A stretch of DNA of 13,200 bases from an uncultured Flammeovirgaceae bacterium (GCA_946480685.1 CAMLLI010000022.1:1-13200); one strand, 5' to 3'; shown: positions 1-6,613, counted from the stretch's first letter. Program-made: numbers and translations. The notes: generated by a model not told the origin, from the letters alone.

Positions 1-211
1 CTTTCTCCATCGCTACGTCCGTCAGTGCAATCAGCGTATGCAATGCATTTGCTGTTTCGAGTACAAACTGCGCATCCTTCTCATCTGCAGCGTTTTCGAA
101 TTTTTGTTTGTTCTTCTCTTCAGCAATCTCTTTGCTTTCCTTCGGCTGGTTGCAGGCATTGAATACGGTAGCGAGGCAAGCCAGCATGATGATCGTTACT
201 ATATTTTTCAT
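1..211 (-). CDS. DUF4142-family putative lipoprotein, partial (C-terminus beyond window)
   Basis: The gene reads leftward from an ATG at 209-211 and is cut by the window edge after 70 codons. The start shows a hydrophobic signal segment (MKNIVTIIMLACLATVFNAC) ending in Cys20, which fits a lipoprotein, although the lipobox F-N-A-C is not a strong match. A charged linker rich in Lys and Glu follows. From about residue 45 the pattern DAQFVLETANAL resembles the first helix of DUF4142, a ferritin-like four-helix family of exported proteins of unknown role, often stress-linked. It starts 10 bp after the stop of the upstream DUF2383-like gene, so the two are probably cotranscribed. The family call rests on a short N-terminal match, because the rest of the domain is missing here. 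Confidence 0.6.
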   Translation of the reverse strand, partial: MKNIVTIIMLACLATVFNACNQPKESKEIAEEKNKQKFENAADEKDAQFVLETANALHTLIALTDVAMEK

Positions 212-221
212 AACTGTAGCA

Positions 222-704
222 TCAATATGCGTATGTGTTGGTAATCGATCTATACGTATTTAACGAAGTACGTGATGACTCCAGCGCAATGCGATGATCA
301 AGCAACCGCTGACGTGTATCATCTGAAATGGTTTGGGCAGTGCTGATCACCTGGTTACAACCATCTATTACCATTTTGTCCATCGCCTTGCAACAGGATA
401 CTATACTATCAACCGGTTTTGCCGAAAATATAGACCTGAAGTGCATCCAGATCAGAAACGCTTTTCCGATAAAGGATGTATATCCATACAGCAGCGTTCC
501 CACGGGCTGGTTTGTCCCCAGCTCAGCTACCAGCTCACGAATATTTTTGCGACTCTGCTGCACGTGCATAGCCAGAAACGATGCAGCGTTTAACGAGAGT
601 TTCAACTGATTTAATAAATATATAGCGAGCTCGTAACAAGCAATGCGATCGTAGTTAAGCCTGATCAACTTATTCAGGTATTGTATATATCCGGCGTTCT
701 TCAT
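222..704 (-). CDS. DUF2383 / PA2169-type four-helix-bundle protein
   Basis: 160 residues with no signal peptide or membrane segment, so probably cytoplasmic. The opening YIQYLNKLIRLNYDRIACYE matches the first helix of the PA2169/DUF2383 family, in which a short leader is followed by LNxLIxxNxDRxxxYE. The middle QSRKNIRELVAELG and the later W-M-x-F-R-S-I-F also fit. The family has a ferritin-like fold, and its function is not established. I chose the ATG at 702-704 because a GAGG lies about 9 nt upstream. A GTG start at 719 would add five residues but would place that GAGG inside the gene. The third helix reads IVSCCKAMDKMVIDGCNQ, where relatives usually carry acidic residues, so a metal site may be degenerate. 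It ends 10 bp before the DUF4142 gene. Confidence 0.75.
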   Translation of the reverse strand: MKNAGYIQYLNKLIRLNYDRIACYELAIYLLNQLKLSLNAASFLAMHVQQSRKNIRELVAELGTNQPVGTLLYGYTSFIGKAFLIWMHFRSIFSAKPVDSIVSCCKAMDKMVIDGCNQVISTAQTISDDTRQRLLDHRIALESSRTSLNTYRSITNTYAY

Positions 705-890
705 AATCCAATTCCTCACTGTTTTCTTTAAAAAGAACTATGCCCTGCAAGGCCCGTAAAACGGCCATAACCAGTGTAGAAACGATTCCTCAAAAAGAGC
801 TGTAAAAAGCTGGTTAGCTTCAAAATACCGGCTGGTATCCGCAACATATAGGGGCATAAATTTTACAGTATATACCGCACTTATACATTT
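705..890. other. Divergent intergenic region between the DUF2383 gene and the AI-2E family gene
   Basis: 186 bp between divergent genes, so it must hold promoters for both directions. I found no clean TAnnTTTG box in either direction. Short TATA-containing stretches lie at 868-890, just before the rightward start. No ORF of convincing length and no strong hairpin were seen. Confidence 0.4.
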
Positions 891-1979
891 ATGACTATAC
901 AAAGCGAAAAGCACCCATTTTATCAGCGCCTCTGCCTGAACCTGATCACCGTTACATTATTCGGTACCCTTTTGTACATCGGACAAGATATATTGCTTCC
1001 GTTGTTTTTCTCTATGCTACTGGCTGCGTTGCTCCTGCCTGCCGTGAATTTTCTGAAACGAAAAAAATTAGGACATGCCCTGGCCATAACCCTGGCACTC
1101 GCCATTTCACTGGTAATTATCTTCGGTATATTTTACTTTCTCACCACACAGGTTCTGAACTTCCTGGATGATTTTGAGATGATCAAAAAGAAGATCACCG
1201 AACTCGTATTCGACATGAAACAGTGGGTGTCCAGAAATTTTCATGTAGGTATACGTAAACAAAATGAATACTTGCAAGACACCGCCAAAGAGATTACGAC
1301 TTCGGGACCTAAACTGGTAAGCCAGACTTTTTTGTCGCTAACGGAGGTTGGATCGTACCTGCTCTTTATACCGATATATACCTTCCTGTTATTATACTAT
1401 AAAGCGTTGATCCGCAAATTTTTGATCGAGCTGTTTAAAGACGGCAGTGAAGAAAAAATTATATCGGTGATGCATAGTTGCCAGGCTGTAGCACAGTATT
1501 ACGTAACCGGGCTGTTAATCGAAATGACAATTGTATTTGGATTAAATGCGGTCGGGTTCCTTATACTCGGAATCAAGTATGCCATTTTTCTGGCATTGAT
1601 CTCCGCACTGCTTAACCTTATACCGTACGTAGGAATGCTCATCGCCAATTTATTCTGTATACTCATTACGCTTATATCCTCTCCGGATGTAAGCGATATA
1701 TTCTGGGTAGCTGCCATTTTAAGTGGCGTGCAATTGATCGATAACAATGTGCTGCTGCCGTGGATCGTGGGCTCAAAAGTTCGCATTAACGCACTGGTAA
1801 CAATCATCGGTATACTAATAGGAGGAGCACTGTGCGGAGTGCAAGGTATGTTTCTCGCTATACCGGGCGTGGCCGTATTGAAAGTAATATCCGATCATGT
1901 TGACTCATTAAAACCATGGGGAATCGTTATGGGCGACAACGAGAAACCGAAAAAAGAAGGCGGTGGATTAATTAAATAA
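891..1979 (+). CDS. AI-2E / PerM-family transporter
   Basis: 362 residues, the normal length for the AI-2E_transport (PF01594) family of inner-membrane proteins. Members are annotated as autoinducer-2 exporters or permeases, but most have untested substrates and some act as ion antiporters. Hydrophobic segments lie at about 15-55, 62-86, 150-170, 205-225, 230-262, 268-282 and 300-335, with a soluble helical stretch at about 90-145. Family signatures are visible: LNLIPYVGMLIA (241-252), QLIDNNVLLPWIVG (281-294) and a glycine-rich end GGALCGVQGMFLAIPG (311-326). The C-terminus is charged and Lys/Gly-rich. It stands alone on the plus strand and ends 55 bp before a strong hairpin terminator. The substrate cannot be read from the sequence. 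Confidence 0.88.
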   Translation: MTIQSEKHPFYQRLCLNLITVTLFGTLLYIGQDILLPLFFSMLLAALLLPAVNFLKRKKLGHALAITLALAISLVIIFGIFYFLTTQVLNFLDDFEMIKKKITELVFDMKQWVSRNFHVGIRKQNEYLQDTAKEITTSGPKLVSQTFLSLTEVGSYLLFIPIYTFLLLYYKALIRKFLIELFKDGSEEKIISVMHSCQAVAQYYVTGLLIEMTIVFGLNAVGFLILGIKYAIFLALISALLNLIPYVGMLIANLFCILITLISSPDVSDIFWVAAILSGVQLIDNNVLLPWIVGSKVRINALVTIIGILIGGALCGVQGMFLAIPGVAVLKVISDHVDSLKPWGIVMGDNEKPKKEGGGLIK

Positions 1980-2034
1980 CATGTATTTCAACACATGATG
2001 ATCTACTATTGAACACTCCTATCGCATACAAAAT

Positions 2035-2070
2035 AAAAAGGATGGTATTGATATACCATCCTTTTTGTTT
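2035..2070. terminator. Strong hairpin terminator, likely bidirectional
   Basis: A perfect 13-bp stem (2035-2047 with 2054-2066) closes a 6-nt loop. The stem carries A5 on one side and T5 on the other, followed by GTTTT. Either strand would give a hairpin followed by U residues. It ends the AI-2E family gene, whose stop is at 1979. Confidence 0.85.
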
Positions 2071-2284
2071 TATAGCACGTACGCACCTCGCGCTAATCTT
2101 TATATACAATAAATATATCTGGCTCCGCTGACGCTATATCTCCGTATATATCTAACAAATACCTAGTACGCATTGGCAACAGACATCGCATAACAACATC
2201 AATACGAATCAAAGCTAGCTAGGACCAAACTAAATGAGGACTAATGAGTCAAGTATAACGGCCATAGAAGGAAGTATACGCCAC

Positions 2285-2318
2285 AAAAAAGAAAAGCCCA
2301 GATCGTTAGATCCGGGCT
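2285..2318 (-). terminator. Terminator of the beta-barrel protein gene
   Basis: A 10-bp stem (2295-2304 with 2309-2318) closes a 4-nt loop. The one imperfect pair is G-U in the minus-strand RNA but A-C in the plus-strand RNA. The U-rich tail (complement of 2285-2294) also follows on the minus strand. Both facts assign it to the leftward gene, 24 bp after its stop. Confidence 0.85.
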
Positions 2319-2342
2319 TCACCGCTTTAAATTAACCTCATC

Positions 2343-2975
2343 TTATGGACGATGATTCAGATTGAATGCCAGGTATAACTGGGCAAATGAGTTTTTAGAA
2401 TCTCCTACAATTGCTTCGGCAGCATCACTGTCGGCAATTTTAGCAAGACCGTAATTATAGCGTGCACCTACTTGTGCAGGACCAAAATTAAATCCTATAC
2501 CGCCTACAAGACCGTAGTCAAACGATCTGAAATTGTCTTTATCAAGGTCATCGCTTCCGCTTCCAAGATCACCCTCTGTTGATATGTTTGCGCCCAACAG
2601 GTATGAACCATAGGCACCGAGGTGTATATCTACCGATTCACCCAGTTTAAACACAGCAAGCACTGGCAGATCGAGGTAATTCAAATTGAATTTTGTTTCC
2701 TGATCAACAAATCCATCAGTTACAAATTTTGAACCCTTTGTGGAGTATAGTAATTCAGCCTGCAAGCCAAAAGCTTCTGTAGATATGATCTCTCCAAACA
2801 AACCTACGTTAAAACCATATCTTGCGTTTTCATCATCTACATCATCCACGTACATGTTACTCACGTTCAAACCGCCTTTAATACCAGCTCTTCTCTCCTG
2901 AGCGAAGGAGGTAACGGTAGATGCTATTGTAAATATCCCCGCAACCAACAAGATGTGTCTTAATTTTGTTTTCAT
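2343..2975 (-). CDS. Porin-family outer-membrane beta-barrel protein (OMP_b-brl_2 type)
   Basis: 210 residues. A signal peptide (KLRHILLVAGIFTIASTVTS core) precedes a likely cleavage after Ala25 in S-F-A-Q. The mature protein alternates polar and hydrophobic residues in barrel fashion. It shows the usual Bacteroidota opening GIKGGLNVS at 31-39, then GFNVGLFGE, LQAELLYSTKG and YLDLPVLAVFKLG near 100-112. It ends in a terminal strand, LYLAFNL. Small eight-stranded barrels of this group sit in the outer membrane; individual roles are mostly unknown. Acidic loops (VDDVDDEN and GSGSDDLDKDN) suggest surface exposure or cation binding, which is inference. I chose the ATG at 2973-2975 over an upstream TTG because the signal peptide begins there. 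It is a single-gene unit with its own terminator. Confidence 0.88.
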   Translation of the reverse strand: MKTKLRHILLVAGIFTIASTVTSFAQERRAGIKGGLNVSNMYVDDVDDENARYGFNVGLFGEIISTEAFGLQAELLYSTKGSKFVTDGFVDQETKFNLNYLDLPVLAVFKLGESVDIHLGAYGSYLLGANISTEGDLGSGSDDLDKDNFRSFDYGLVGGIGFNFGPAQVGARYNYGLAKIADSDAAEAIVGDSKNSFAQLYLAFNLNHRP

Positions 2976-3130
2976 AATGTTTAAAAGTTTACGAGTCAAG
3001 TAAAAAATAACTATGCCATGAACCTTTTTACATGAGCGCTAAACAGATAGCTTTCAACACCCGTACAAACACGTCCACACATATACCCTAACTGTGGAGC
3101 ATTATTACAAATTATACCGGTATAAATAAA

Positions 3131-3162
3131 AAATCCACTGCATTACTGTATGCAGTGGATTT
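3131..3162 (-). terminator. Terminator of the DUF1328 gene
   Basis: A perfect 13-bp stem (3131-3143 with 3150-3162) closes a 6-nt loop. On the minus strand it is followed by a T-rich tail (complement of 3121-3130), about 20 bp after the DUF1328 stop. The plus-strand tail is not T-rich, so it acts leftward. Confidence 0.85.
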
Positions 3163-3183
3163 ATGTGAATGGAACATCTGCCT

Positions 3184-3348
3184 CTAACTTCTTCTGAAGC
3201 CACCCGCAATAAGCGACACGAGGAAGATAACGATCGCAATAAAGAAAATGATCTTGGCTGCATACGCGGCACCGGCCGCAATACCACCAAATCCAAAAAT
3301 AGCCGCAATGATGGCTATTATTAAGAAGATGACTGTCCAGCGTAACAT
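3184..3348 (-). CDS. DUF1328 (YtjA-like) small membrane protein
   Basis: 54 residues from an ATG at 3346-3348 to a TAG at 3184-3186. The protein starts [20 protein letters not shown], then [19 protein letters not shown], then [11 protein letters not shown] and a basic tail FRRS. This is the standard two-helix layout of DUF1328, with the conserved GFGGIA turn between the helices and AKI before the second. The family is 50-60 residues long, is found in the inner membrane and has no proven function. In several bacteria it belongs to general-stress regulons together with CsbD proteins. Here a CsbD gene is divergent from it across 257 bp. A terminator follows directly. Confidence 0.9.
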   Translation of the reverse strand: MLRWTVIFLIIAIIAAIFGFGGIAAGAAYAAKIIFFIAIVIFLVSLIAGGFRRS

Positions 3349-3605
3349 AATTATAGTGTCTTAATTATACTTTTTTTTGTGCAATGTATGACTATATGAA
3401 ATCGTGCCTGCCCGTACACTTCTCCCTGCTTACTACGCTTTCACACTTATATATGTATAGTATACGTTCAAAATCTATGTGGATGTTTATCCCCAATGCA
3501 ACGCCCCGTTCAACATATATATCTATACTTTCTCCATACACAGTATATAAATACATGGTGGCATAACCTTTTTTCAATGTTCCGAAGATTTTAAATACTA
3601 CTATT
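3349..3605. promoter_or_regulatory. Divergent promoter region between DUF1328 and csbD
   Basis: 257 bp, rich in TATA steps (3445-3465, 3517-3530 and 3543-3555). No clean TAnnTTTG box was found toward either gene. The two flanking stress-family genes may therefore use a different sigma factor; this is inference from the missing motif. An ORF covers part of the minus strand here but has no family look and would overlap the csbD start. Confidence 0.4.
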
Positions 3606-3794
3606 ATGGCAACGAAACTTGATATAAAAGGTAAATGGAATGAAGCCAAGGGTAAGCTTAAGCAAAAGTATGGTCAGCTTACAGATGACGATCTGATGTT
3701 CACATCAGGAAAAGAGGATGAACTTTATGGTCGCTTGCAACAGAAGCTTGGCAAGACTAAAGAAGAAGTGAGAAAGATGATTGAAGAGATTTAG
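3606..3794 (+). CDS. CsbD-family stress protein
   Basis: 62 residues, full length for the CsbD family (PF05532). The hallmarks are present: start [20 protein letters not shown], then LTDDDL, a [11 protein letters not shown] stretch and a C-terminal [13 protein letters not shown]. It is a small, highly charged cytoplasmic helical protein. CsbD was first described as a SigB-dependent general-stress protein in Bacillus, and relatives are abundant in starved or stressed cells of many phyla. The molecular role is unknown. It faces away from the DUF1328 gene. No terminator lies immediately after it; the first hairpin with a T-tract is at 4021-4053. Confidence 0.93.
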   Translation: MATKLDIKGKWNEAKGKLKQKYGQLTDDDLMFTSGKEDELYGRLQQKLGKTKEEVRKMIEEI

Positions 3795-3858
3795 TCATCT
3801 CACTTCAACACACATCCCCAACCTTACACACACAAATGGAACAGTTTGTCTAGGTCAT

Positions 3859-3920
3859 TTTTGGGAAGTTATAGGTTACTTATGTGTCACCACAGCATGA
3901 AGAACAGATAACTCCCAAAA
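3859..3920. repeat. Imperfect inverted repeat, possible RNA stem
   Basis: TTTTGGGAAGTTAT at 3859-3872 is matched by ATAACTCCCAAAA at 3908-3920. These give 13 pairs with one bulged A, around a 35-nt spacer. The spacer contains a small TGTG/CACA hairpin. No T-tract follows, so it is not an ordinary terminator. It could be a folded element of a csbD 3' UTR or of a small RNA. Confidence 0.5.
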
Positions 3921-4020
3921 GTGCACCTTTTCGGAAATATATCTGTAAGCACGAAGTATGAGCGGTATAGATATATGATATCACTGGAGTCATGTCGCAT
4001 AGTTGAGAGTAAAGACCCCG

Positions 4021-4053
4021 GGGCTGTTGCTAGCAATTAGTAGCGGCCCTTTT
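4021..4053 (+). terminator. Hairpin with T4 tail: terminator or attenuator
   Basis: A 12-bp stem with three G-U pairs (4021-4032 with 4038-4049) closes a 5-nt loop and is followed by TTTT. The G-T pairs fit folding in the plus-strand RNA. It lies 227 bp after the csbD stop and 12 bp before a possible short ORF. It may end the csbD transcript or act as a leader attenuator for that ORF. Confidence 0.45.
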
Positions 4054-4065
4054 AAATGAAAGGTT

Positions 4066-4146
4066 ATGAAAGGTAGAATTATAACAATGCTGATTGCGCT
4101 GTCGATGCTTGGGGTAATCCTCGGTCTACAGTTTGTACACGTCTGA
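4066..4146 (+). CDS. Possible 26-residue hydrophobic peptide
   Basis: An ATG at 4066 opens a 26-codon frame ending in TGA at 4144-4146. The peptide is MKGRIITMLIALSMLGVILG followed by LQFVHV: two basic residues, then one hydrophobic helix, as in small single-pass membrane peptides. AAAGG lies a few bases upstream of the ATG and could serve as a weak ribosome site. A strong rightward terminator lies 38 bp downstream and has no other nearby plus-strand gene to serve, which supports a transcript here. I recognise no family, and such a short frame can arise by chance. The codons alone cannot decide it. Confidence 0.35.
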   Translation: MKGRIITMLIALSMLGVILGLQFVHV

Positions 4147-4183
4147 TGATTTTCGCACAATCACTAACTATATATATATAACA

Positions 4184-4220
4184 GAGGTTGCCCTTTTACA
4201 AAGGCAACCTCCCGTTTTTT
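4184..4220 (+). terminator. Strong rightward terminator
   Basis: A 9-bp stem (4184-4192 with 4203-4211) closes a 10-nt loop, followed by CCGT6. The minus-strand side lacks a T-tract, so it acts rightward. It also sits 26 bp beyond the end of the leftward gapN gene and may be the barrier between the convergent units. Confidence 0.75.
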
Positions 4221-4245
4221 ATACGTATTTGTATTAAAGCTATTT

Positions 4246-5865
4246 CTAGAATATATAGTCGGTGCTTAAGAATGCCGACTCGCGGTTACGAATAATATTG
4301 CTTATGATTTGCTTGTTACTGTCCGTATTCTTGGTCGCCACCAGGGTACGCATGGAGAATACGCGTAATGCATCGGCAATGGAGAGCGTTCCTTCTGCCG
4401 AATCTTTTCTTCCATTGAACGGGAATGTATCCGGTCCGCGCTGGCTCTGTGCGTTGATATTAATACGACCGAGCTGATTCACAAAGGCATCAATGAACTT
4501 CGCTATATTTCTGGAATCGGTTCCAAATATACTCACCTGCTGACCAAAGTTCGAGTTGATCACGTAATCGATCGCTTCATCGTCATCGTCAAACGGAACG
4601 ATCGGCACAACCGGACCAAATTGCTCTTCGCTATATAAGCGCATCTTACTGTTTACCGGGTATACTACTGCGGGATAAAAGAATGAATTCAAAGATTCGC
4701 CACCGTTTTCATTTGTAACGGAAGCGCCATGTTTCTTTGCATCTTCTACCAGCTCACGCAGGTATTCTACTTTACCAGGCTCAGGCAGTGGTGTAAGTGA
4801 AGCACCATTATCCCAAGGCATGCCGGGCTTTAATTTCTTTATAGCTGCGTTGAATTTCTCCAGGAATGAATCAAGTATAGAACGATGTACAAAAAGAATT
4901 TTAAGAGCAGTACAGCGTTGTCCGTTAAAGGAAAGACTTCCGGTTATACATTCGCTCACTGCATTGTCAATGTCTGCGTCATGCAATACAATAGCAGGAT
5001 TCTTGGCATCGAGTCCTAATATAGATTTGAGGCGGTGTGGTTTCGGATGTAATCGCTTCAGATCGTTAGCGCCTTTGTTCGTACCTATAAATGCAAACAC
5101 ATCGATCTTACCGGTTTCCATCAACGCTCCTACTGTCTCACGACCTCTTCCGTATATAATGTTGATCACGCCCGGAGGAAAATTATCGCGGAAAGCTTCA
5201 ATCAGCGGACGGATCAGTAAAACACCAAATTTAGCAGGCTTAAACACTACGGTATTACCCATGATCAATGCGGGTATAAGCGTAGTAAATGTCTCATTGA
5301 GCGGGTAATTATAGGGGCCCATACAAAGTGAAACACCCAGCGGCACGCGTCTTATCTGCGCCATGAAACCCTGCTCTTCAATAAGCTTTGCAGAATTACG
5401 ATCGAGATCTTTATACGCTTTTATAGTATCTACTATATAATCGCAGGTACGATCAAATTCTTTTTCGGAATCTTTCAGTGTTTTACCAATCTCCCACATC
5501 AGTAATTTTACAACAGCCGTGCGTTGTTCGCGCATAGCGGCTAGAAATCTTTCAACGTGCTCGATGCGTTCCGTTACACTCATCGTTGGCCATAAGCCTT
5601 GTCCCAAGTCATACGCCTTTACAGCGGCATCCAGTGCCTCCAGTGCTTCGGTAGATGTAAGCAGTGGTGTGCTGCCGATCACTTTCTGTTTATAGGTTTC
5701 GTTTTCTTTTATAAACACGGGGCTCAATACAGGGTTAAGATTCCCTGCCCACGTTTTCATTTCACCATTGACCAGGTACTCGCGTTGTTCGATTGTTTCA
5801 GAAATTTTGTACGCATCCGGAATTATATTCTCTTCCGGGAAAACATTTGCTAAGATTTGACTCAT
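4246..5865 (-). CDS. gapN: NADP-dependent, non-phosphorylating glyceraldehyde-3-phosphate dehydrogenase (GapN-type aldehyde dehydrogenase)
   Basis: 539 residues, about 40-60 longer than a typical aldehyde dehydrogenase, with extra sequence at both ends. ALDH landmarks: oxyanion Asn186 in G-P-Y-N-Y-P, cofactor Lys209 in V-F-K-P, FIGTNKG at 259-265, catalytic Cys318 in NGQRCTALK and Glu414 in SEEQFGPVVP. The NGQRCTAxK context is typical of GapN, which oxidises glyceraldehyde-3-phosphate directly to 3-phosphoglycerate with NADP and makes no ATP. The usual ELGG general-base motif reads ILGLDAKNP (282-290) instead. It starts 6 bp after the deoC stop, so the two form an operon, and DeoC releases glyceraldehyde-3-phosphate. 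Specificity is inferred. Another aldehyde, including the acetaldehyde that DeoC also makes, cannot be excluded. Confidence 0.78.
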   Translation of the reverse strand: MSQILANVFPEENIIPDAYKISETIEQREYLVNGEMKTWAGNLNPVLSPVFIKENETYKQKVIGSTPLLTSTEALEALDAAVKAYDLGQGLWPTMSVTERIEHVERFLAAMREQRTAVVKLLMWEIGKTLKDSEKEFDRTCDYIVDTIKAYKDLDRNSAKLIEEQGFMAQIRRVPLGVSLCMGPYNYPLNETFTTLIPALIMGNTVVFKPAKFGVLLIRPLIEAFRDNFPPGVINIIYGRGRETVGALMETGKIDVFAFIGTNKGANDLKRLHPKPHRLKSILGLDAKNPAIVLHDADIDNAVSECITGSLSFNGQRCTALKILFVHRSILDSFLEKFNAAIKKLKPGMPWDNGASLTPLPEPGKVEYLRELVEDAKKHGASVTNENGGESLNSFFYPAVVYPVNSKMRLYSEEQFGPVVPIVPFDDDDEAIDYVINSNFGQQVSIFGTDSRNIAKFIDAFVNQLGRININAQSQRGPDTFPFNGRKDSAEGTLSIADALRVFSMRTLVATKNTDSNKQIISNIIRNRESAFLSTDYIF

Positions 5866-5871
5866 TATACT

Positions 5872-6522
5872 TTATAGGGTTGGTTGGACTATATTTAGTG
5901 CTGATGACGTACCAATTCGTGTTGCACCCGCATCGATCATACGTTTGGCATCATCAAAAGTTTTTATACCACCCGATGCTTTTATACCTACGGCAGGCGG
6001 TAGATTTTCGCGCATTAATGCTATATGTTCAGCTTTGGCACCACTCGGTGCAAAGCCCGTTGAAGTTTTTACAAAATCAGCACCGGCATCTGCACATAAC
6101 TTGCAGGCTCGCTTTATTTCGTCATCAGAAAGATACGCAGTCTCAATGATTACTTTCAAAAGTTTATGATGGTCGTGTGCCAGTTTACTGCACTTCGCTA
6201 TTTCTATTTTTGTCCAGGGCAGGTTTGTTCTGAAAGACGTCAGGTTCCAGACTACATCGATTTCATCGGCACCGTTATCGACTGCACGCTGCATCTCATC
6301 CAATTTAGTCTCGGTCATGTTATACCCTAACGGGAAGCCTGCTACCGTTACCAGTATAATTTTAGCAGTTCCTATTTCACGCTTGGCTCGCTTTACCCAG
6401 AACGGTGGAACACATATTCCCAGAAGATTAAATCTCTTCGCGTCTTCAACAAGTTTATCTATATCACCGATGGTAAGTGTTGGACTTAAGTTGGTGTGCT
6501 CTATATAACTGGCGAGGTTCAT
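5872..6522 (-). CDS. deoC: Deoxyribose-phosphate aldolase
   Basis: 216 residues, full length for class I DeoC. The enzyme splits 2-deoxy-D-ribose 5-phosphate into glyceraldehyde-3-phosphate and acetaldehyde, the last step of deoxynucleoside breakdown, in the cytoplasm. Catalytic parts are in place: Schiff-base Lys152 in DFVKTSTGFAPSGA, Lys181 in GIKASGGIKT, Asp89 in DEIDVVWN and LKVIIETAYLS at 122-132. The stretch after DVV is WNLTSFRTN, which differs from the INIGALKSG common in other bacteria. First gene of a two-gene leftward operon with gapN, 6 bp apart. About 140 bp lie upstream, including the previous gene's terminator. I saw no clean -7 box and no obvious operator. Confidence 0.95.
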   Translation of the reverse strand: MNLASYIEHTNLSPTLTIGDIDKLVEDAKRFNLLGICVPPFWVKRAKREIGTAKIILVTVAGFPLGYNMTETKLDEMQRAVDNGADEIDVVWNLTSFRTNLPWTKIEIAKCSKLAHDHHKLLKVIIETAYLSDDEIKRACKLCADAGADFVKTSTGFAPSGAKAEHIALMRENLPPAVGIKASGGIKTFDDAKRMIDAGATRIGTSSALNIVQPTL

Positions 6523-6613
6523 TACTGCAAGTACTCGCTAAAAAAATCAAATCACAAGTTGATTAGTTCCACAACCTGGCAACAATATTATTTATACCCA
6601 CCTATATAAAACA

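Larger units (their letters stand above)
1980..2342. other. Gene-free stretch between convergent AI-2E and beta-barrel genes
   Basis: This 363 bp stretch holds two terminators (2035-2066 and 2285-2318). Between them lie about 220 bp of TATA-rich sequence without a credible ORF. An isolated TAnnTTTG box faces left at 2210-2217. Confidence 0.5.
3795..4245. other. Structured gap after csbD
   Basis: 451 bp without a conventional gene. In order it holds an imperfect inverted repeat (3859-3920), a hairpin with T4 (4021-4053), a possible 26-codon ORF (4066-4146), an alternating TA run (4169-4180) and a strong rightward terminator (4184-4220). A long 3' UTR of csbD, a small RNA or a peptide gene would all fit this layout. 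Confidence 0.5.

Noticed and set aside
705..719. GTG start five codons upstream for the DUF2383-like gene
   Set aside because: The ATG at 704 has GAGG at good spacing, and the GTG would bury that site in the coding region.
3392..3649. 85-codon leftward frame between the DUF1328 and csbD genes
   Set aside because: It overlaps the csbD start on the opposite strand, has low-complexity TATA-derived codons (Tyr/Ile-rich) and no family resemblance.
4169..4180. Alternating TA run as an origin or microsatellite
   Set aside because: Only six TA units, no DnaA-like boxes or iterons around it, and TATA is common throughout the window.
4820..5308. 162-codon rightward frame inside gapN
   Set aside because: Antisense shadow of a well-conserved enzyme; no independent start signals or family motifs.
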